33,326 nt of DNA, taken from contig JAIBAF010000040.1 of the NCBI GenBank assembly GCA_019695335.1, forward strand, positions 1 through 33,326, in the 5' to 3' direction. Each line of letters starts with the position of its first letter. Within the stretch, counting starts at the first letter, position 1. Of this stretch, positions 1 to 7,628 are shown piece by piece. Both the position numbers and the translations under genes were made by a program. The notes under the pieces were generated by a model. That model was given only the letters and a program-made list of their open reading frames with translations. It was not told the origin of the DNA and did no database searches. This DNA is from a bacterium. GTDB taxonomy: Bacteria; CLD3; SB21.

Positions 1-235
1 CCGGTTTGAATTGCCGGATATTTTTGCCTACCGATTCCACGCAGCCAGCGATATCCGCTCCAAAGATTTTTCGTTTCGGAATGAAACCCTTTTGCATTGA
101 GCGATAATCGGCTGCATTCAGCGAAACAGCCATTATTTTTACCAAAACTTCGCCGTCAGCCGGAATTGGCTTGTCGATATCGCAGTAAACTAATTGATGA
201 GGTGAGGCTTTTTTGTTGTAGAGTAGGGCTTTCAT
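1..235 (-). CDS. Zinc-independent MDR-family alcohol dehydrogenase/quinone oxidoreductase, N-terminal part (truncated by window edge)
   Basis: The minus strand from the ATG at 235 reads 78 codons without a stop to the window edge, so only the N-terminus is visible. It begins MKALLYNKKASPHQLVY and continues with a GEVLVKI segment, an SLNAADY segment and a GADIAGCVESVG segment. This is the usual start of the GroES-like substrate-binding domain of medium-chain dehydrogenase/reductases, and the SLNAADY form is typical of NAD(P)H quinone-reductase-like members without catalytic zinc. The Rossmann half would lie outside the window, so cofactor and substrate cannot be judged. A second MDR protein of the same broad family is encoded at 16763-17740. 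The 115-base gap to the next gene holds no clear signal. Confidence 0.75.
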   Translation of the reverse strand, partial: MKALLYNKKASPHQLVYCDIDKPIPADGEVLVKIMAVSLNAADYRSMQKGFIPKRKIFGADIAGCVESVGKNIRQFKP

Positions 236-350
236 GGTTTGTTGTTTATCAGCATTCACAATATGCCGAATGTTTGATAACTAGTGAGTGCAATTCAAGA
301 GGGACTTCATTTAATTTTCCATTTTCATGCACGTTTCTGAATCCGCGCAA

Positions 351-1205
351 TCAAACCGTCACGATTTCAAAATTCGATTTGCCGCCTTTTTTAATTTTGT
401 ACATGATCTCGTCCGATTTTTTTAATAGATCTTTGGAAGAAATATCGGCGTCTTTAATAAAAGCGCCGCCGAAACTGAGCGATAATTTTTCGGAAATGGT
501 TTTCAGTTCTTTTTGAGAGACGTCGAATAAATGCGATACGAGACGTACAGTTTCGTCATACGATTTATTAGTGATCAGCAAAACAAATTCATCGCCGCCG
601 ATCCTGGCAAAAACGTCTCGGCCGTTAAGATTGCCGGTAACCGTTGATGAAAAACGTATTAAAACCTGATTACCTACATCGTGTCCAAGATTGTCGTTAA
701 CATATTTGAAATTATCCATGTCCATGTAACATAAGCATAAAGATGAAGCGGACTTTTTTGCTTTGTTCAACTCGCGCTCCAATATTTCGGAAAAAAACCT
801 CCAGTTATAAACACCGGTCAGTTGATCACGATTAGAGATGCTCTTTTGCTGCTCGTAGTTGGCAATCATTTTTGATAACAGTAATGAATGCAAAGTGAAA
901 TATCCCAGACGCATCAGAGCATTCCAGATAGGAATAAATGTATTGCTGTATTCATGGCCTGATAAAAAATCCACAGAGAACCAAATTATTGCCGACACAA
1001 CCGAGATGACGATTCCAAGGTTAAAATTGCCAAAGATGATGGCGAGCGATATGGGTAAAAGGTAAAAAAGCGAAAAGGATATTTCATATCCTGTGAGGTA
1101 ATCGGCAATTCCGATGGAAGCTACTACAAGTACAGTCGCAACAACAACAATCGGCAGCTGCGGTTTTTGAAACATGAATACAATGGCATTTTCTCGTTCA
1201 GGCAT
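351..1205 (-). CDS. Membrane-anchored diguanylate cyclase (GGDEF domain)
   Basis: This 284-residue protein makes the second messenger c-di-GMP from two GTP. Residues about 15-112 are hydrophobic and form roughly four membrane segments with the conserved ISFSLFYLLPI stretch, an uncharacterised sensor region often found before GGDEF domains. The GGDEF domain starts near residue 124 (SNRDQLTGVYN). It shows the metal/GTP-binding MDMDNFKYVND and an intact GGDEF at 203-207, so it should be catalytically active. The position of the product-inhibition I-site RxxD reads NGRD (194-197); its Arg is missing, so classical c-di-GMP feedback is unlikely. The start is supported by AAGGA (1213-1217) seven bases upstream. 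There is no EAL domain and no obvious partner gene. Confidence 0.9.
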   Translation of the reverse strand: MPERENAIVFMFQKPQLPIVVVATVLVVASIGIADYLTGYEISFSLFYLLPISLAIIFGNFNLGIVISVVSAIIWFSVDFLSGHEYSNTFIPIWNALMRLGYFTLHSLLLSKMIANYEQQKSISNRDQLTGVYNWRFFSEILERELNKAKKSASSLCLCYMDMDNFKYVNDNLGHDVGNQVLIRFSSTVTGNLNGRDVFARIGGDEFVLLITNKSYDETVRLVSHLFDVSQKELKTISEKLSLSFGGAFIKDADISSKDLLKKSDEIMYKIKKGGKSNFEIVTV

Positions 1206-1318
1206 GGTCGCATCCTTATCACCCCCCTAGGGTTAACGGGTCAATTGACAGATAGTAATGCAGAAGCGGGGTGAAAAACAAGGGATTATTGAAAGGCCTT
1301 GGGACACATGGGTCAATT

Positions 1319-1780
1319 TTAGTCAATCGGCTGTTGAGGTGGCGTTGAATTTTCAAGGTATTTCTTGAGGTTTTGAACAACTGCCGGCCAAGCTTGTTTG
1401 ACGGCTTCGTAATACCAGTCCCAATCGGGTCCGCTTTGATATCCTGTTTGGCACAGTTGAAGCTGCGAATGCCCGTCCTGCATCACAACTTCAGCTGTCA
1501 GTGACATTGGACCTAGTAAATCACGCTCGGGATTCAAATATATTACGCGATCGATTTCTAGCAACCTATCCGGTATGCAGTTTTTGATAATACCTGTTGT
1601 GACATAGCCGAATCCTTTTTCTGAAATATTCCATGTCAACGTATATAGGCCTCCGTTCCGCTTCTCGATAAGCGCTCGTTCGACGCCCCACCAGGCCTTA
1701 AGCATTTTGTAATCCGTAAATGCGCTGATAATGGTTGACGGGGAAGTGTTGATTTCGATTGTAACGTCGACTGATTTCAC
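1319..1780 (-). CDS. SRPBCC (AHSA1-like, START-fold) domain protein
   Basis: This 153-residue single-domain protein opens with VDVTIEINTSPSTIISAFTD and a LKAWWG segment, the usual AHSA1/polyketide-cyclase-like N-terminus. It has further family features (GGLYTLTW in the middle, then a C-terminal amphipathic helix WPAVVQNLKKYLE). The fold forms a deep hydrophobic cavity that binds small ligands; no ligand can be named. The start codon is GTG and has no visible Shine-Dalgarno sequence, so the exact N-terminus is uncertain. It is the last gene of the ArsR/SRPBCC/deaminase operon, 38 bases after the preceding gene, which encodes another SRPBCC protein. Confidence 0.8.
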   Translation of the reverse strand: MKSVDVTIEINTSPSTIISAFTDYKMLKAWWGVERALIEKRNGGLYTLTWNISEKGFGYVTTGIIKNCIPDRLLEIDRVIYLNPERDLLGPMSLTAEVVMQDGHSQLQLCQTGYQSGPDWDWYYEAVKQAWPAVVQNLKKYLENSTPPQQPID

Positions 1781-1818
1781 GGTTGAAAAGGATTTAAAAA
1801 ATTGTAGATGAATGGGGA

Positions 1819-2268
1819 CTAAACGTTATCCCGCTCATGGTATGGAATACGAATACCTTTTTCCAAATAACCTTTGAGCACTCTTAAATATACAGCCCAG
1901 CAGTACGAAGAAATGCGGAAATGTTCGTTCACTTCTTTCCAATTGGAATGATAAAAACTAAGGCGTGTCGTGCCTCCTTTATCATTCAGAATAAATCCCA
2001 CTGCGGTATCGTTCCAATCGTTGTGCGAGTCAAAAATCAAGAGTTCAAATTCGCTATTGGGAACATGTTTAATAACTTTGCCATACCAAATACAATTCGG
2101 CGTAAAGCCCAGTTCAAAAACATTGTCTTTGCCGGCGGCATTTTTGCACGTTTGTGTCCACCATTCATCGAGCAATTTAGGGGTTGAAACGCCTCCAAAA
2201 ACTTTGTTGACAGGCGCTTTGATAATAAGGTCATGATAAATGGCATAATGCTTTTTTTGATCGGGCAT
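1819..2268 (-). CDS. SRPBCC (AHSA1-like) domain protein
   Basis: A 149-residue START-fold protein: HDLIIKAPVNKVFGGVSTP and LLDEWWT are the typical first strand and helix of the AHSA1/SRPBCC group, TRLSFYHSNW is the late strand, and the C-terminal helix includes LRVLKGYLEKG. I chose the ATG at 2268 rather than a longer open frame because a perfect GGAGG (2273-2277) lies four bases upstream. It follows the deaminase gene after 22 bases and precedes another SRPBCC gene, so it is translated from the same mRNA. The ligand is unknown. Sequence similarity to the neighbouring SRPBCC proteins is visible but low, suggesting old duplications with divergent specificity rather than recent copies. Confidence 0.82.
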   Translation of the reverse strand: MPDQKKHYAIYHDLIIKAPVNKVFGGVSTPKLLDEWWTQTCKNAAGKDNVFELGFTPNCIWYGKVIKHVPNSEFELLIFDSHNDWNDTAVGFILNDKGGTTRLSFYHSNWKEVNEHFRISSYCWAVYLRVLKGYLEKGIRIPYHERDNV

Positions 2269-2290
2269 AATTCCTCCTTTGTACAAAAGT

Positions 2291-2680
2291 CTATGTATTC
2301 ACATTCTGGAAATCATACGGCAATAACCGATCGAGCGTTACGACGTCAAATTCATTCATCAAAATTTTGGCATAAAGGTTTTTTCGATCAACCTGAAGCA
2401 TCATTTCTCTGCATCGCCCGCATGGCACCAGGATTGAGACCGTGCTTACTGCAACAATCATGTCAATTTCTGTTTCACGATGTTTGAGCATATCGGCGAT
2501 AGCTGCATGTTCAGCACAAAACCCGATACCGCATGCCAAGTCGATGCTGATTCCGGTATAAATGTTTCCTTTTTTTGTAATGATTGCGGCAGCAACGGAT
2601 CCGGCCTGAAAATTTTTTTCAGATAGCTCAAAAACGCCGGTAAATTTTTTTGCAACGGTTATTAATTCGGAAGTATTCAT
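2291..2680 (-). CDS. Cytidine deaminase-fold protein, blasticidin-S-deaminase-like
   Basis: This 129-residue protein belongs to the zinc-dependent cytidine deaminase superfamily. The first motif is CAEHAAI (Cys zinc ligand, Glu proton shuttle) and the second is PCGRCRE (two Cys ligands), giving the three-cysteine site of small tetrameric CDAs. The short length, the GNIYTGISIDL strand and the C-terminal RLLPYDF resemble blasticidin-S deaminases and their bacterial homologues more than housekeeping Cdd, but the substrate (free nucleoside or a nucleoside antibiotic) cannot be decided from sequence. It sits inside the ArsR/SRPBCC operon, 21 bases after the double-SRPBCC gene. The Shine-Dalgarno is weak, so it may be translationally coupled. 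Confidence 0.85.
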   Translation of the reverse strand: MNTSELITVAKKFTGVFELSEKNFQAGSVAAAIITKKGNIYTGISIDLACGIGFCAEHAAIADMLKHRETEIDMIVAVSTVSILVPCGRCREMMLQVDRKNLYAKILMNEFDVVTLDRLLPYDFQNVNT

Positions 2681-2701
2681 AACTGGTTCGGCTGTCCCTG
2701 A

Positions 2702-3556
2702 TCACATTGCCTGATCGCGATGTTCTGAGAACGCTTTGATAGCACCCATATAAGCGTACCAACCGCGAATGTATCCCGGAATATCCATATCTTTTATAAA
2801 ACCGCTGTGGTACAGCGTTAAAGTGGTTTTTCCTTTTTGTCCTTCAATCGTCCACTCGACGATTGATTGGTCGAAATCGCGATGAACCCAATCCGTTGTC
2901 AGCGATTTTCCCGGTTCAATCCGGATGATTTTGCGCGGCCCGTATTCGGCATCGAATTTCCAGCCGTAATTGTATTTGCCGTCTGTTTTAAGATCGACGG
3001 TTGCCCTGGTTGAAATCCATTCGTCCATTTTTTCGGGTACGGTTAAAGCTGACCAAACGTCCTCGGGCGGTGCGTCGATGGTGACGGACATCCGTACGGA
3101 ATTTCCGGGATCTTTGACGCTAAAATTCAGTAAAGATCGGCCGGTTTCGACGAAGTGTCTCAAATTGTACAAAAAAATCTGCACGCCATCCGAGGCGAGA
3201 TACCAATGCATGATATTGGAATTGTCAAGCAGTTCATGCGTAATAGTGACGATTGAACCTTGGCCGACCGTATCAATTTCAAAAATCAGGCGCGTCTGCA
3301 TGCCGATCCATGGCCACCGAATTTCTAGTCGTGACGGTTTTTGAACGGTAGACAAAATTTGATGGGCGTCTTTAGGGTCGACGCATCCATACAATGCTTC
3401 CCCCCAGAAACGAAATTTTCCACCCGGCTTGAGTTCAACTTCGGCACCGTCGCACAGCCACTGTTTCATTAATTCTGGTTTAGTTAACGCATCAAAGACG
3501 TCAGCAGGTTTACCCAAAATGTGAATGCCCAGACGAATTTTTTTCGTTTCTTCCAT
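2702..3556 (-). CDS. Tandem SRPBCC (AHSA1-like) double-domain protein
   Basis: This 284-residue protein contains two START-fold domains in a row. Domain 1 (about 1-140) begins IRLGIHILGKPADVFDALT, followed by MKQWL and GGKFRFWGE. Domain 2 (about 145-284) begins VRMSVTIDAPPEDVWSALT, followed by MDEWIS, DGKYNYGW and TLTLYHSGF. The ATG at 3556 was chosen because GGGAG lies about six bases upstream; an upstream in-frame extension has no such site. It starts 19 bases after the ArsR-type regulator gene. ArsR-type regulator plus AHSA1-like protein is a common bacterial pair, and here the partner is duplicated internally. Ligand and role are unknown. Confidence 0.85.
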   Translation of the reverse strand: MEETKKIRLGIHILGKPADVFDALTKPELMKQWLCDGAEVELKPGGKFRFWGEALYGCVDPKDAHQILSTVQKPSRLEIRWPWIGMQTRLIFEIDTVGQGSIVTITHELLDNSNIMHWYLASDGVQIFLYNLRHFVETGRSLLNFSVKDPGNSVRMSVTIDAPPEDVWSALTVPEKMDEWISTRATVDLKTDGKYNYGWKFDAEYGPRKIIRIEPGKSLTTDWVHRDFDQSIVEWTIEGQKGKTTLTLYHSGFIKDMDIPGYIRGWYAYMGAIKAFSEHRDQAM

Positions 3557-3575
3557 ATCATACTCCCAGTAAAAA

Positions 3576-4142
3576 TTATGGTTTCTGCACTTCCGGGTGT
3601 ACGGCACATATCAGGCGAAAGGGGATGCCGTTTTCGTGATGATATTTGCCGGCGAGATTACCAAGAAAAAAAGCTAATTCCTCAGCAAAACCTCGGCGGT
3701 CCTCTTCCGTGTGAAACGCTACCCGTGTTTCCAATGCGAGTGTGGGTACCGGCTGACTTTGGCTTAACGCAGCAACATCATCGATCAATTGACTGCCAAG
3801 GGCAATCAGATATTCGGATTTAGTTCGATCTATGGTTTTCGGGTCTGCTTTGATATAACTGAGCGCCGAAGGACTCACGACAAATGCCGGAGCTACCGAT
3901 CGGTAAATTCTCTCGACACAATTTCCCTTCCTTTTTTCTTCAACAAATTGAATCAATCCTGCTTTTTCAAGTTCACGTAAATGATAATTGGCTACTTGCC
4001 GCGGAATGCCGAGTTTGGGTGCAAGAGCAGAGGCAGAGCCGGGCTGGCTGAGTGAACGCAGGATTTGGAGCCGAAGCGGATGGAGTGCTTTTCCGGCTTT
4101 TTCAGAATTGTTTATAATTTTAATGGAATCAACATTTGACAT
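3576..4142 (-). CDS. ArsR-type winged-helix transcriptional regulator
   Basis: A 188-residue DNA-binding protein. Residues about 15-80 form the winged helix: ALHPLRLQILRSL, then the recognition region LGIPRQVANYHLRELEKAGLI and a basic wing EEKRKGN. The remaining ~100 residues form a helical C-terminal region often attached to HTH proteins paired with SRPBCC genes; no metal-binding Cys pair of the ArsR/SmtB kind is seen, so the signal is probably organic rather than metal. It is the first gene of a minus-strand operon of five. The ATG lies six bases after a TATATT -10 box and has no Shine-Dalgarno, which indicates leaderless translation. An inverted repeat within the promoter suggests self-repression (inference). 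Confidence 0.85.
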   Translation of the reverse strand: MSNVDSIKIINNSEKAGKALHPLRLQILRSLSQPGSASALAPKLGIPRQVANYHLRELEKAGLIQFVEEKRKGNCVERIYRSVAPAFVVSPSALSYIKADPKTIDRTKSEYLIALGSQLIDDVAALSQSQPVPTLALETRVAFHTEEDRRGFAEELAFFLGNLAGKYHHENGIPFRLICAVHPEVQKP

Positions 4143-4148
4143 ATTTTG

Positions 4149-4177
4149 AATATACTACCGACAAGATTATTTGTCAA
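4149..4177 (-). promoter_or_regulatory. Strong sigma70-type promoter of the ArsR/SRPBCC operon
   Basis: On the minus strand TTGACA (4177-4172) is followed after exactly 17 bases by TATATT (4154-4149). The expected start point, about seven bases past the -10 box, coincides with the A of the regulator's ATG at 4142, predicting a leaderless transcript. Confidence 0.75.
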
Positions 4178-4196
4178 GATAAATAACATTGTCGGT
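4157..4196. promoter_or_regulatory. Probable operator repeats overlapping the ArsR-family promoter
   Basis: GACAA (4160-4164) and TTGTC (4171-4175) form an inverted repeat with a six-base spacer lying between the -35 and -10 boxes. A wider pair, ACCGACAA (4157-4164) and TTGTCGGT (4189-4196), is an exact eight-base inverted repeat using one of the same half-sites. Such placement fits steric repression by the winged-helix regulator encoded immediately downstream; the binding itself is inferred. Confidence 0.55.
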
Positions 4197-4278
4197 AATT
4201 TATAGTACATAAATCTTAAATTGAATTTTAAATCGAATTACGTTAGTAATGATATATTTTTATTTAATTTAAAAATAA

Positions 4279-4294
4279 AGTGATTTTTTTCACA
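4279..4294. promoter_or_regulatory. CRP-type palindrome upstream of the hydrogenase operon
   Basis: AGTGA, six T, TCACA: this matches the TGTGA-N6-TCACA consensus of CRP-family activators at nine of ten defined positions. A possible -10 box TATGAT lies at 4310-4315, placing the site centre about 36 bases upstream of the expected start, near a class II activator position but not exactly at -41.5. A regulator of this type is not encoded in the window. Confidence 0.5.
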
Positions 4295-4309
4295 AACATC
4301 ATGTTTTAC

Positions 4310-4315
4310 TATGAT
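4310..4315 (+). promoter_or_regulatory. Possible -10 box of the hydrogenase operon
   Basis: TATGAT matches the sigma70 -10 consensus at five of six positions. No good -35 box stands 17 bases upstream (TTTTCA there), which would suit an activator-dependent promoter using the palindrome at 4279-4294. It leaves an untranslated leader of roughly 80 bases. Confidence 0.35.
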
Positions 4316-4404
4316 AAAAGTCTTGGCTAAAAATTGCACGCCATGTTACCTTATCAGTGTTTAAGAAATCCCCAAATTACGGGTTTTAAAACAGAGGGGT
4401 TTTT

Positions 4405-5535
4405 ATGGAAATTGGTTCACGGCTTATTCTAGAATGGAAAGATCTTCAGAAGCTTTTTGATGCTATTATTGATCAAAAATATACCCTTGTTGGGCCCACC
4501 GTTAAAAATCAAGCCATTCTCTACGACACGATCCGCTCAATCGATGAACTTCCCCAAGGCTTGACGGACGAACAGGTCGGCGGCCAATACCGGCTCAAAG
4601 AAACGTCAGCACCGGAAGCTTTCGGTTATACTCTGAGCGCGCAATCGTGGAAGCGCTTTTTATTTCCGCCGGAAGCCCGTTTATGGAAAGCGACGCGCAA
4701 GAACGGGAAATTTGAAATTGAACCGGATTCGCCGGCATCACCACGCTATGCTTTTTTTGGCGTTCGGCCGTGCGAACTCAAGGCGATACATATCCAGGAT
4801 AAAGTTTTTATCAATAAACCTTATGCCGATCCCAATTATTCGCTTCGGCGCGATCAATTGCTCATGATTGTCATGCAATGTACTCAGGCCGGGAGCAATT
4901 GTTTTTGTACTTCGATGAATACGGGTCCGCGCGCGCGCAATGGGTTTGATCTGGCGATGACGGAGGTAGCGGATACGGACCGGCATTATTTTGTAGTCGA
5001 AATAGGGACGGATCGCGGAGCGGCGCTGATGCAATCGGTACCGCTCACGCAAGCCACCGAGAAGGAACTTCAACAAGCGACGCAATGGGAGAGCCGGGCA
5101 ACGGCAATGATGACGAAAACCTTGGACACGGCCCATATTCAGGAACTCCTCGACCGCCAATTTGAAAGTCCCCGATGGGACGAGACCGCTTCGCGATGCC
5201 TGTCCTGTGCCAATTGCACTATGGTCTGTCCGACCTGTTTTTGTTCCGACGTCGAAGACACGACCGATCTGACCGGAACGACGGCGGAAAGACGCCGCCG
5301 GTGGGATTCGTGTTTTACCGCTACGCATTCGCATTTACACGGCGGCAGTGTCCGGACGTCGGCGAAATCGCGGTACCGCCAGTGGCTGACGCACAAACTT
5401 TCCTATTGGATCGATCAATTCGGCGAATCGGGCTGTGTCGGCTGCGGGCGTTGTATCACGTGGTGTCCCGTTGGGATCGATCTGACGGAAGAAGTACGCG
5501 CATTTCGTGAACGCGATACATCCAAAACTTCTTAG
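4405..5535 (+). CDS. hydB: Group 3b [NiFe] hydrogenase (sulfhydrogenase) beta subunit, 4Fe-4S protein
   Basis: A 376-residue cytosolic electron-transfer subunit that relays electrons between the [NiFe] heterodimer and the flavin subunit. The N-terminal region carries the family's [11 protein letters not shown] (118-128) and a [11 protein letters not shown] stretch (158-168). Two 4Fe-4S sites lie near the C-terminus: C265, C268, C271, C275 in [14 protein letters not shown], and C344, C347, C350, C354 in [16 protein letters not shown]. Length and layout fit HydB/HyhB of NAD(P)-linked group 3b enzymes. It is the first gene of a six-gene operon. The Shine-Dalgarno GAGGGG (4394-4399) is five bases from the ATG and can pair with CCCC at 4370-4373, which might dampen initiation. 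Confidence 0.9.
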   Translation: MEIGSRLILEWKDLQKLFDAIIDQKYTLVGPTVKNQAILYDTIRSIDELPQGLTDEQVGGQYRLKETSAPEAFGYTLSAQSWKRFLFPPEARLWKATRKNGKFEIEPDSPASPRYAFFGVRPCELKAIHIQDKVFINKPYADPNYSLRRDQLLMIVMQCTQAGSNCFCTSMNTGPRARNGFDLAMTEVADTDRHYFVVEIGTDRGAALMQSVPLTQATEKELQQATQWESRATAMMTKTLDTAHIQELLDRQFESPRWDETASRCLSCANCTMVCPTCFCSDVEDTTDLTGTTAERRRRWDSCFTATHSHLHGGSVRTSAKSRYRQWLTHKLSYWIDQFGESGCVGCGRCITWCPVGIDLTEEVRAFRERDTSKTS

Positions 5536-5544
5536 GAGCTAACG

Positions 5545-6000
5545 ATGGAAGATCTGAAGGCCTATTTGATCGAACACCCTTTTTTGCAGGGGTTCAGCCA
5601 GCATCACCTGGAACTGATTGTAGGATGCGCCAAAAACGTGCGGTTTGATACAGGCGAATTTATTTTCAAAGAAGGCCAGGAGGCCAATGAATTTTACCTT
5701 ATCCGGCACGGCAAAGTGGCGCTGGAAATGTATGCCGCCGAAAAAGGACACATTACCATTCAAACCATCAGCGAAGGCGATGTGCTCGGCTGGTCGTGGC
5801 TGATTCCGCCGTACAATTGGCAATTCGACGCGCGTGCCGTGGAAATCACCCGCGCCATCGCGCTCGACGGGAAATGTCTCCGCGATAAATGCGAACACGA
5901 TCACGACCTCGGTTTCGAATTGCTCAAACGCTTTTCGAATATCGTGAGCCAGCGGCTGGAATCGACGCGCCTACAACTCCTGGATGTGTACGGAAATTAA
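5545..6000 (+). CDS. Stand-alone cyclic-nucleotide-binding-fold protein of the hydrogenase operon
   Basis: This 151-residue protein consists only of a CRP/FNR-like effector domain; there is no helix-turn-helix. The beta-roll is clear (VRFDTGEFIFKEGQEANEFYLIRHGKVAL), followed by GDVLGWSWLIPPYNW at the place of the phosphate-binding cassette. Compared with E. coli CRP, the cAMP-contacting Glu is replaced by Trp and the usual Arg position is not conserved, so classical cNMP binding is doubtful. The GWSWL...DARA pattern and the LQLLDVYGN ending recur in a conserved subfamily that I know from memory. It lies between the beta and gamma subunit genes, nine bases after hydB with a GGAG site, so it is probably an accessory or regulatory partner of the enzyme. 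Confidence 0.85.
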   Translation: MEDLKAYLIEHPFLQGFSQHHLELIVGCAKNVRFDTGEFIFKEGQEANEFYLIRHGKVALEMYAAEKGHITIQTISEGDVLGWSWLIPPYNWQFDARAVEITRAIALDGKCLRDKCEHDHDLGFELLKRFSNIVSQRLESTRLQLLDVYGN

Positions 6001-6013
6001 ATGAAGGACGATT

Positions 6014-6850
6014 ATGATTGCCGAAGCGATGCAACCGATGGCTTCAAGGCCATTTCGTATAGACCGGTTCTGGAAAGAAACCTATGATACTTTTTCGATG
6101 GAATTGATGCCGCTTGACGGTCATACTTTTTCATTCGAGCCCGGACAATTCAATATGCTGTACGTCTGGGGCGCCGGCGAAGTGCCGATTTCCATCAGCG
6201 GTAATCCCACCAAGAATCATATTCTTACACACACAGTTCGTGCCGTCGGATCAGTGACGAAATTCATGGCCAACCTGAAAAAAAACGACATCGTCGGTGT
6301 ACGGGGTCCTTACGGCGTACCGTGGCCGGTGGCGGAAGCGCACGGGCATGATATCGTGATCATTTGCGGAGGAATCGGTTTAGCGCCGCTGCGTCCTGCG
6401 TTGTACTACATTCTCCATCATCGTGAAAAATTCGGTAAAATTCTTATGCTTTATGGCGCACGTACACCGGACGATATGTTGTATGTGAAGGAACTTGAAC
6501 AATGGCGTGGGCGCTTTGATATGCATGTGAGCGTGACGGTCGATCGTGCCGATGCATCGTGGCGCGGTAATGTTGGCGTGGTGACCAGTTTAATGCCGCG
6601 ATTCCATTTTGACCGGGAAATGACGATTGCGCTCGTGTGCGGGCCGGAAATAATGATGCGTTATACGCTATTGGAATTGTCCAAACGCGGCATTATGGAA
6701 GAAAATTTATACTTGTCGATGGAACGAAATATGAAATGCGGCATCGGTGTGTGCGGGCATTGCCAGTTCCGCCACTTTTTTATTTGCAAAGACGGGCCGG
6801 TCTTTCGCTACGACCGGATCAAACACCTGATGCTGAGAAGGGAATTATAG
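6014..6850 (+). CDS. hydG: Group 3b [NiFe] hydrogenase gamma subunit, FAD/NAD(P)-binding with 2Fe-2S
   Basis: A 278-residue flavoprotein of the ferredoxin-NADP reductase/PyrK type, the site where NAD(P) exchanges electrons. Residues 10-105 are the FAD-binding barrel (PGQFNMLYV, then VPISISG in place of the RxYS motif). NAD(P)-binding follows with [15 protein letters not shown] (116-130), [11 protein letters not shown] and a CGPEIMM motif. The C-terminal 2Fe-2S loop has C242, C247, C250 and C258 ([11 protein letters not shown]). The start has AAGGA five bases upstream. It stands 13 bases after the cNMP-fold gene and is followed one base later by the small-subunit gene, so co-translation is likely. 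Confidence 0.92.
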   Translation: MIAEAMQPMASRPFRIDRFWKETYDTFSMELMPLDGHTFSFEPGQFNMLYVWGAGEVPISISGNPTKNHILTHTVRAVGSVTKFMANLKKNDIVGVRGPYGVPWPVAEAHGHDIVIICGGIGLAPLRPALYYILHHREKFGKILMLYGARTPDDMLYVKELEQWRGRFDMHVSVTVDRADASWRGNVGVVTSLMPRFHFDREMTIALVCGPEIMMRYTLLELSKRGIMEENLYLSMERNMKCGIGVCGHCQFRHFFICKDGPVFRYDRIKHLMLRREL

Positions 6851-6851
6851 T

Positions 6852-7628
6852 ATGGCAACGCATCGTAAACCGAAACTGGCCGTATGGAAATTTGCTTCCT
6901 GCGATGGCTGTCAGTTGACATTGTTGGATTGTGAAGATGAATTGCTCGCCGTGGCCGGCGCAATTGATATTGCCAATTTTCCGGAAGCTTCGCGCGCCGT
7001 GATCAAAGGCCCTTACGACGTATCGCTGGTCGAAGGCTCGATCACGACCGCGCACGATGCGGAAAGAATTCACCAGATCCGCCGCGATTCGAAGATTCTT
7101 GTCACGATCGGCGCATGCGCGACAGGCGGCGGCATTCAGGCGCTGCGCAATTTTACCGATGTCAAATCGTACATTCCGGTCGTCTACGCCAAGCCCGATT
7201 ACATCAAAACATTGAATAAATCCACGCCGATTGCGGATCACGTGGCCGTTGATTTTGAACTGCGCGGCTGTCCGATCAGTAAAAAACAATTGATTGAAGC
7301 GATCGTGGCACTGCTGGCCGGACGCAAACCGCAATTACCGCATTACAGCGTTTGTATGGAATGTAAACGCCGTGACACGACGTGCCTGGCCGTTGCGGAA
7401 GGTGTGCCGTGTTTGGGTCCGGTGACGCAAGCGGGCTGCGGCGCGATTTGTCCGTCCTATCATCGGGGATGTTTCGGATGTTTCGGCCCTAAAGAATTGT
7501 CTAACACCGAAAGCCTGAGCCATTGGTGGCAATCAAACGGAATGGACAACCGCGAGATCGTCCGCCGCTTCCGCAGTTTCAATGCCTACGCCGATGCGTT
7601 TCGAAAGGAGAGCGAAGCTCATGAGTGA
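6852..7628 (+). CDS. hydD: Group 3b [NiFe] hydrogenase small (delta) subunit
   Basis: A 258-residue Fe-S subunit that carries electrons away from the [NiFe] site. It lacks a Tat signal, so the enzyme is cytoplasmic. The proximal cluster ligands are present: C17 and C20 in SCDGCQ, a Cys in [10 protein letters not shown], and a Cys in ELRGCPIS. The C-terminal part carries two further cluster-binding groups ([13 protein letters not shown] and the C-rich [22 protein letters not shown]), as in the cytosolic group 3 enzymes. The start has AAGGG nine bases upstream. Its last eight bases overlap the start of the large-subunit gene, a typical coupling of the two catalytic subunits. Confidence 0.93.
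   Translation: MATHRKPKLAVWKFASCDGCQLTLLDCEDELLAVAGAIDIANFPEASRAVIKGPYDVSLVEGSITTAHDAERIHQIRRDSKILVTIGACATGGGIQALRNFTDVKSYIPVVYAKPDYIKTLNKSTPIADHVAVDFELRGCPISKKQLIEAIVALLAGRKPQLPHYSVCMECKRRDTTCLAVAEGVPCLGPVTQAGCGAICPSYHRGCFGCFGPKELSNTESLSHWWQSNGMDNREIVRRFRSFNAYADAFRKESEAHE

Noticed and set aside
97-516. Plus-strand open frame of 139 codons
   Set aside because: It overlaps the start of the MDR gene and the end of the diguanylate cyclase on the other strand and has no domain pattern or ribosome site; both minus-strand genes are clear.
1206-1318. c-di-GMP riboswitch or regulatory element upstream of the diguanylate cyclase
   Set aside because: There is a CCCTAGGG palindrome and two copies of GGGTCAATT (1238-1246, 1310-1318), but no GEMM-type core. 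The repeats are too short to support a named element.
4738-5334. Long minus-strand frame of 198 codons inside hydB
   Set aside because: It is a GC-driven shadow of hydB: an Arg-rich translation with no motif, whereas the plus frame has both iron-sulfur motifs.
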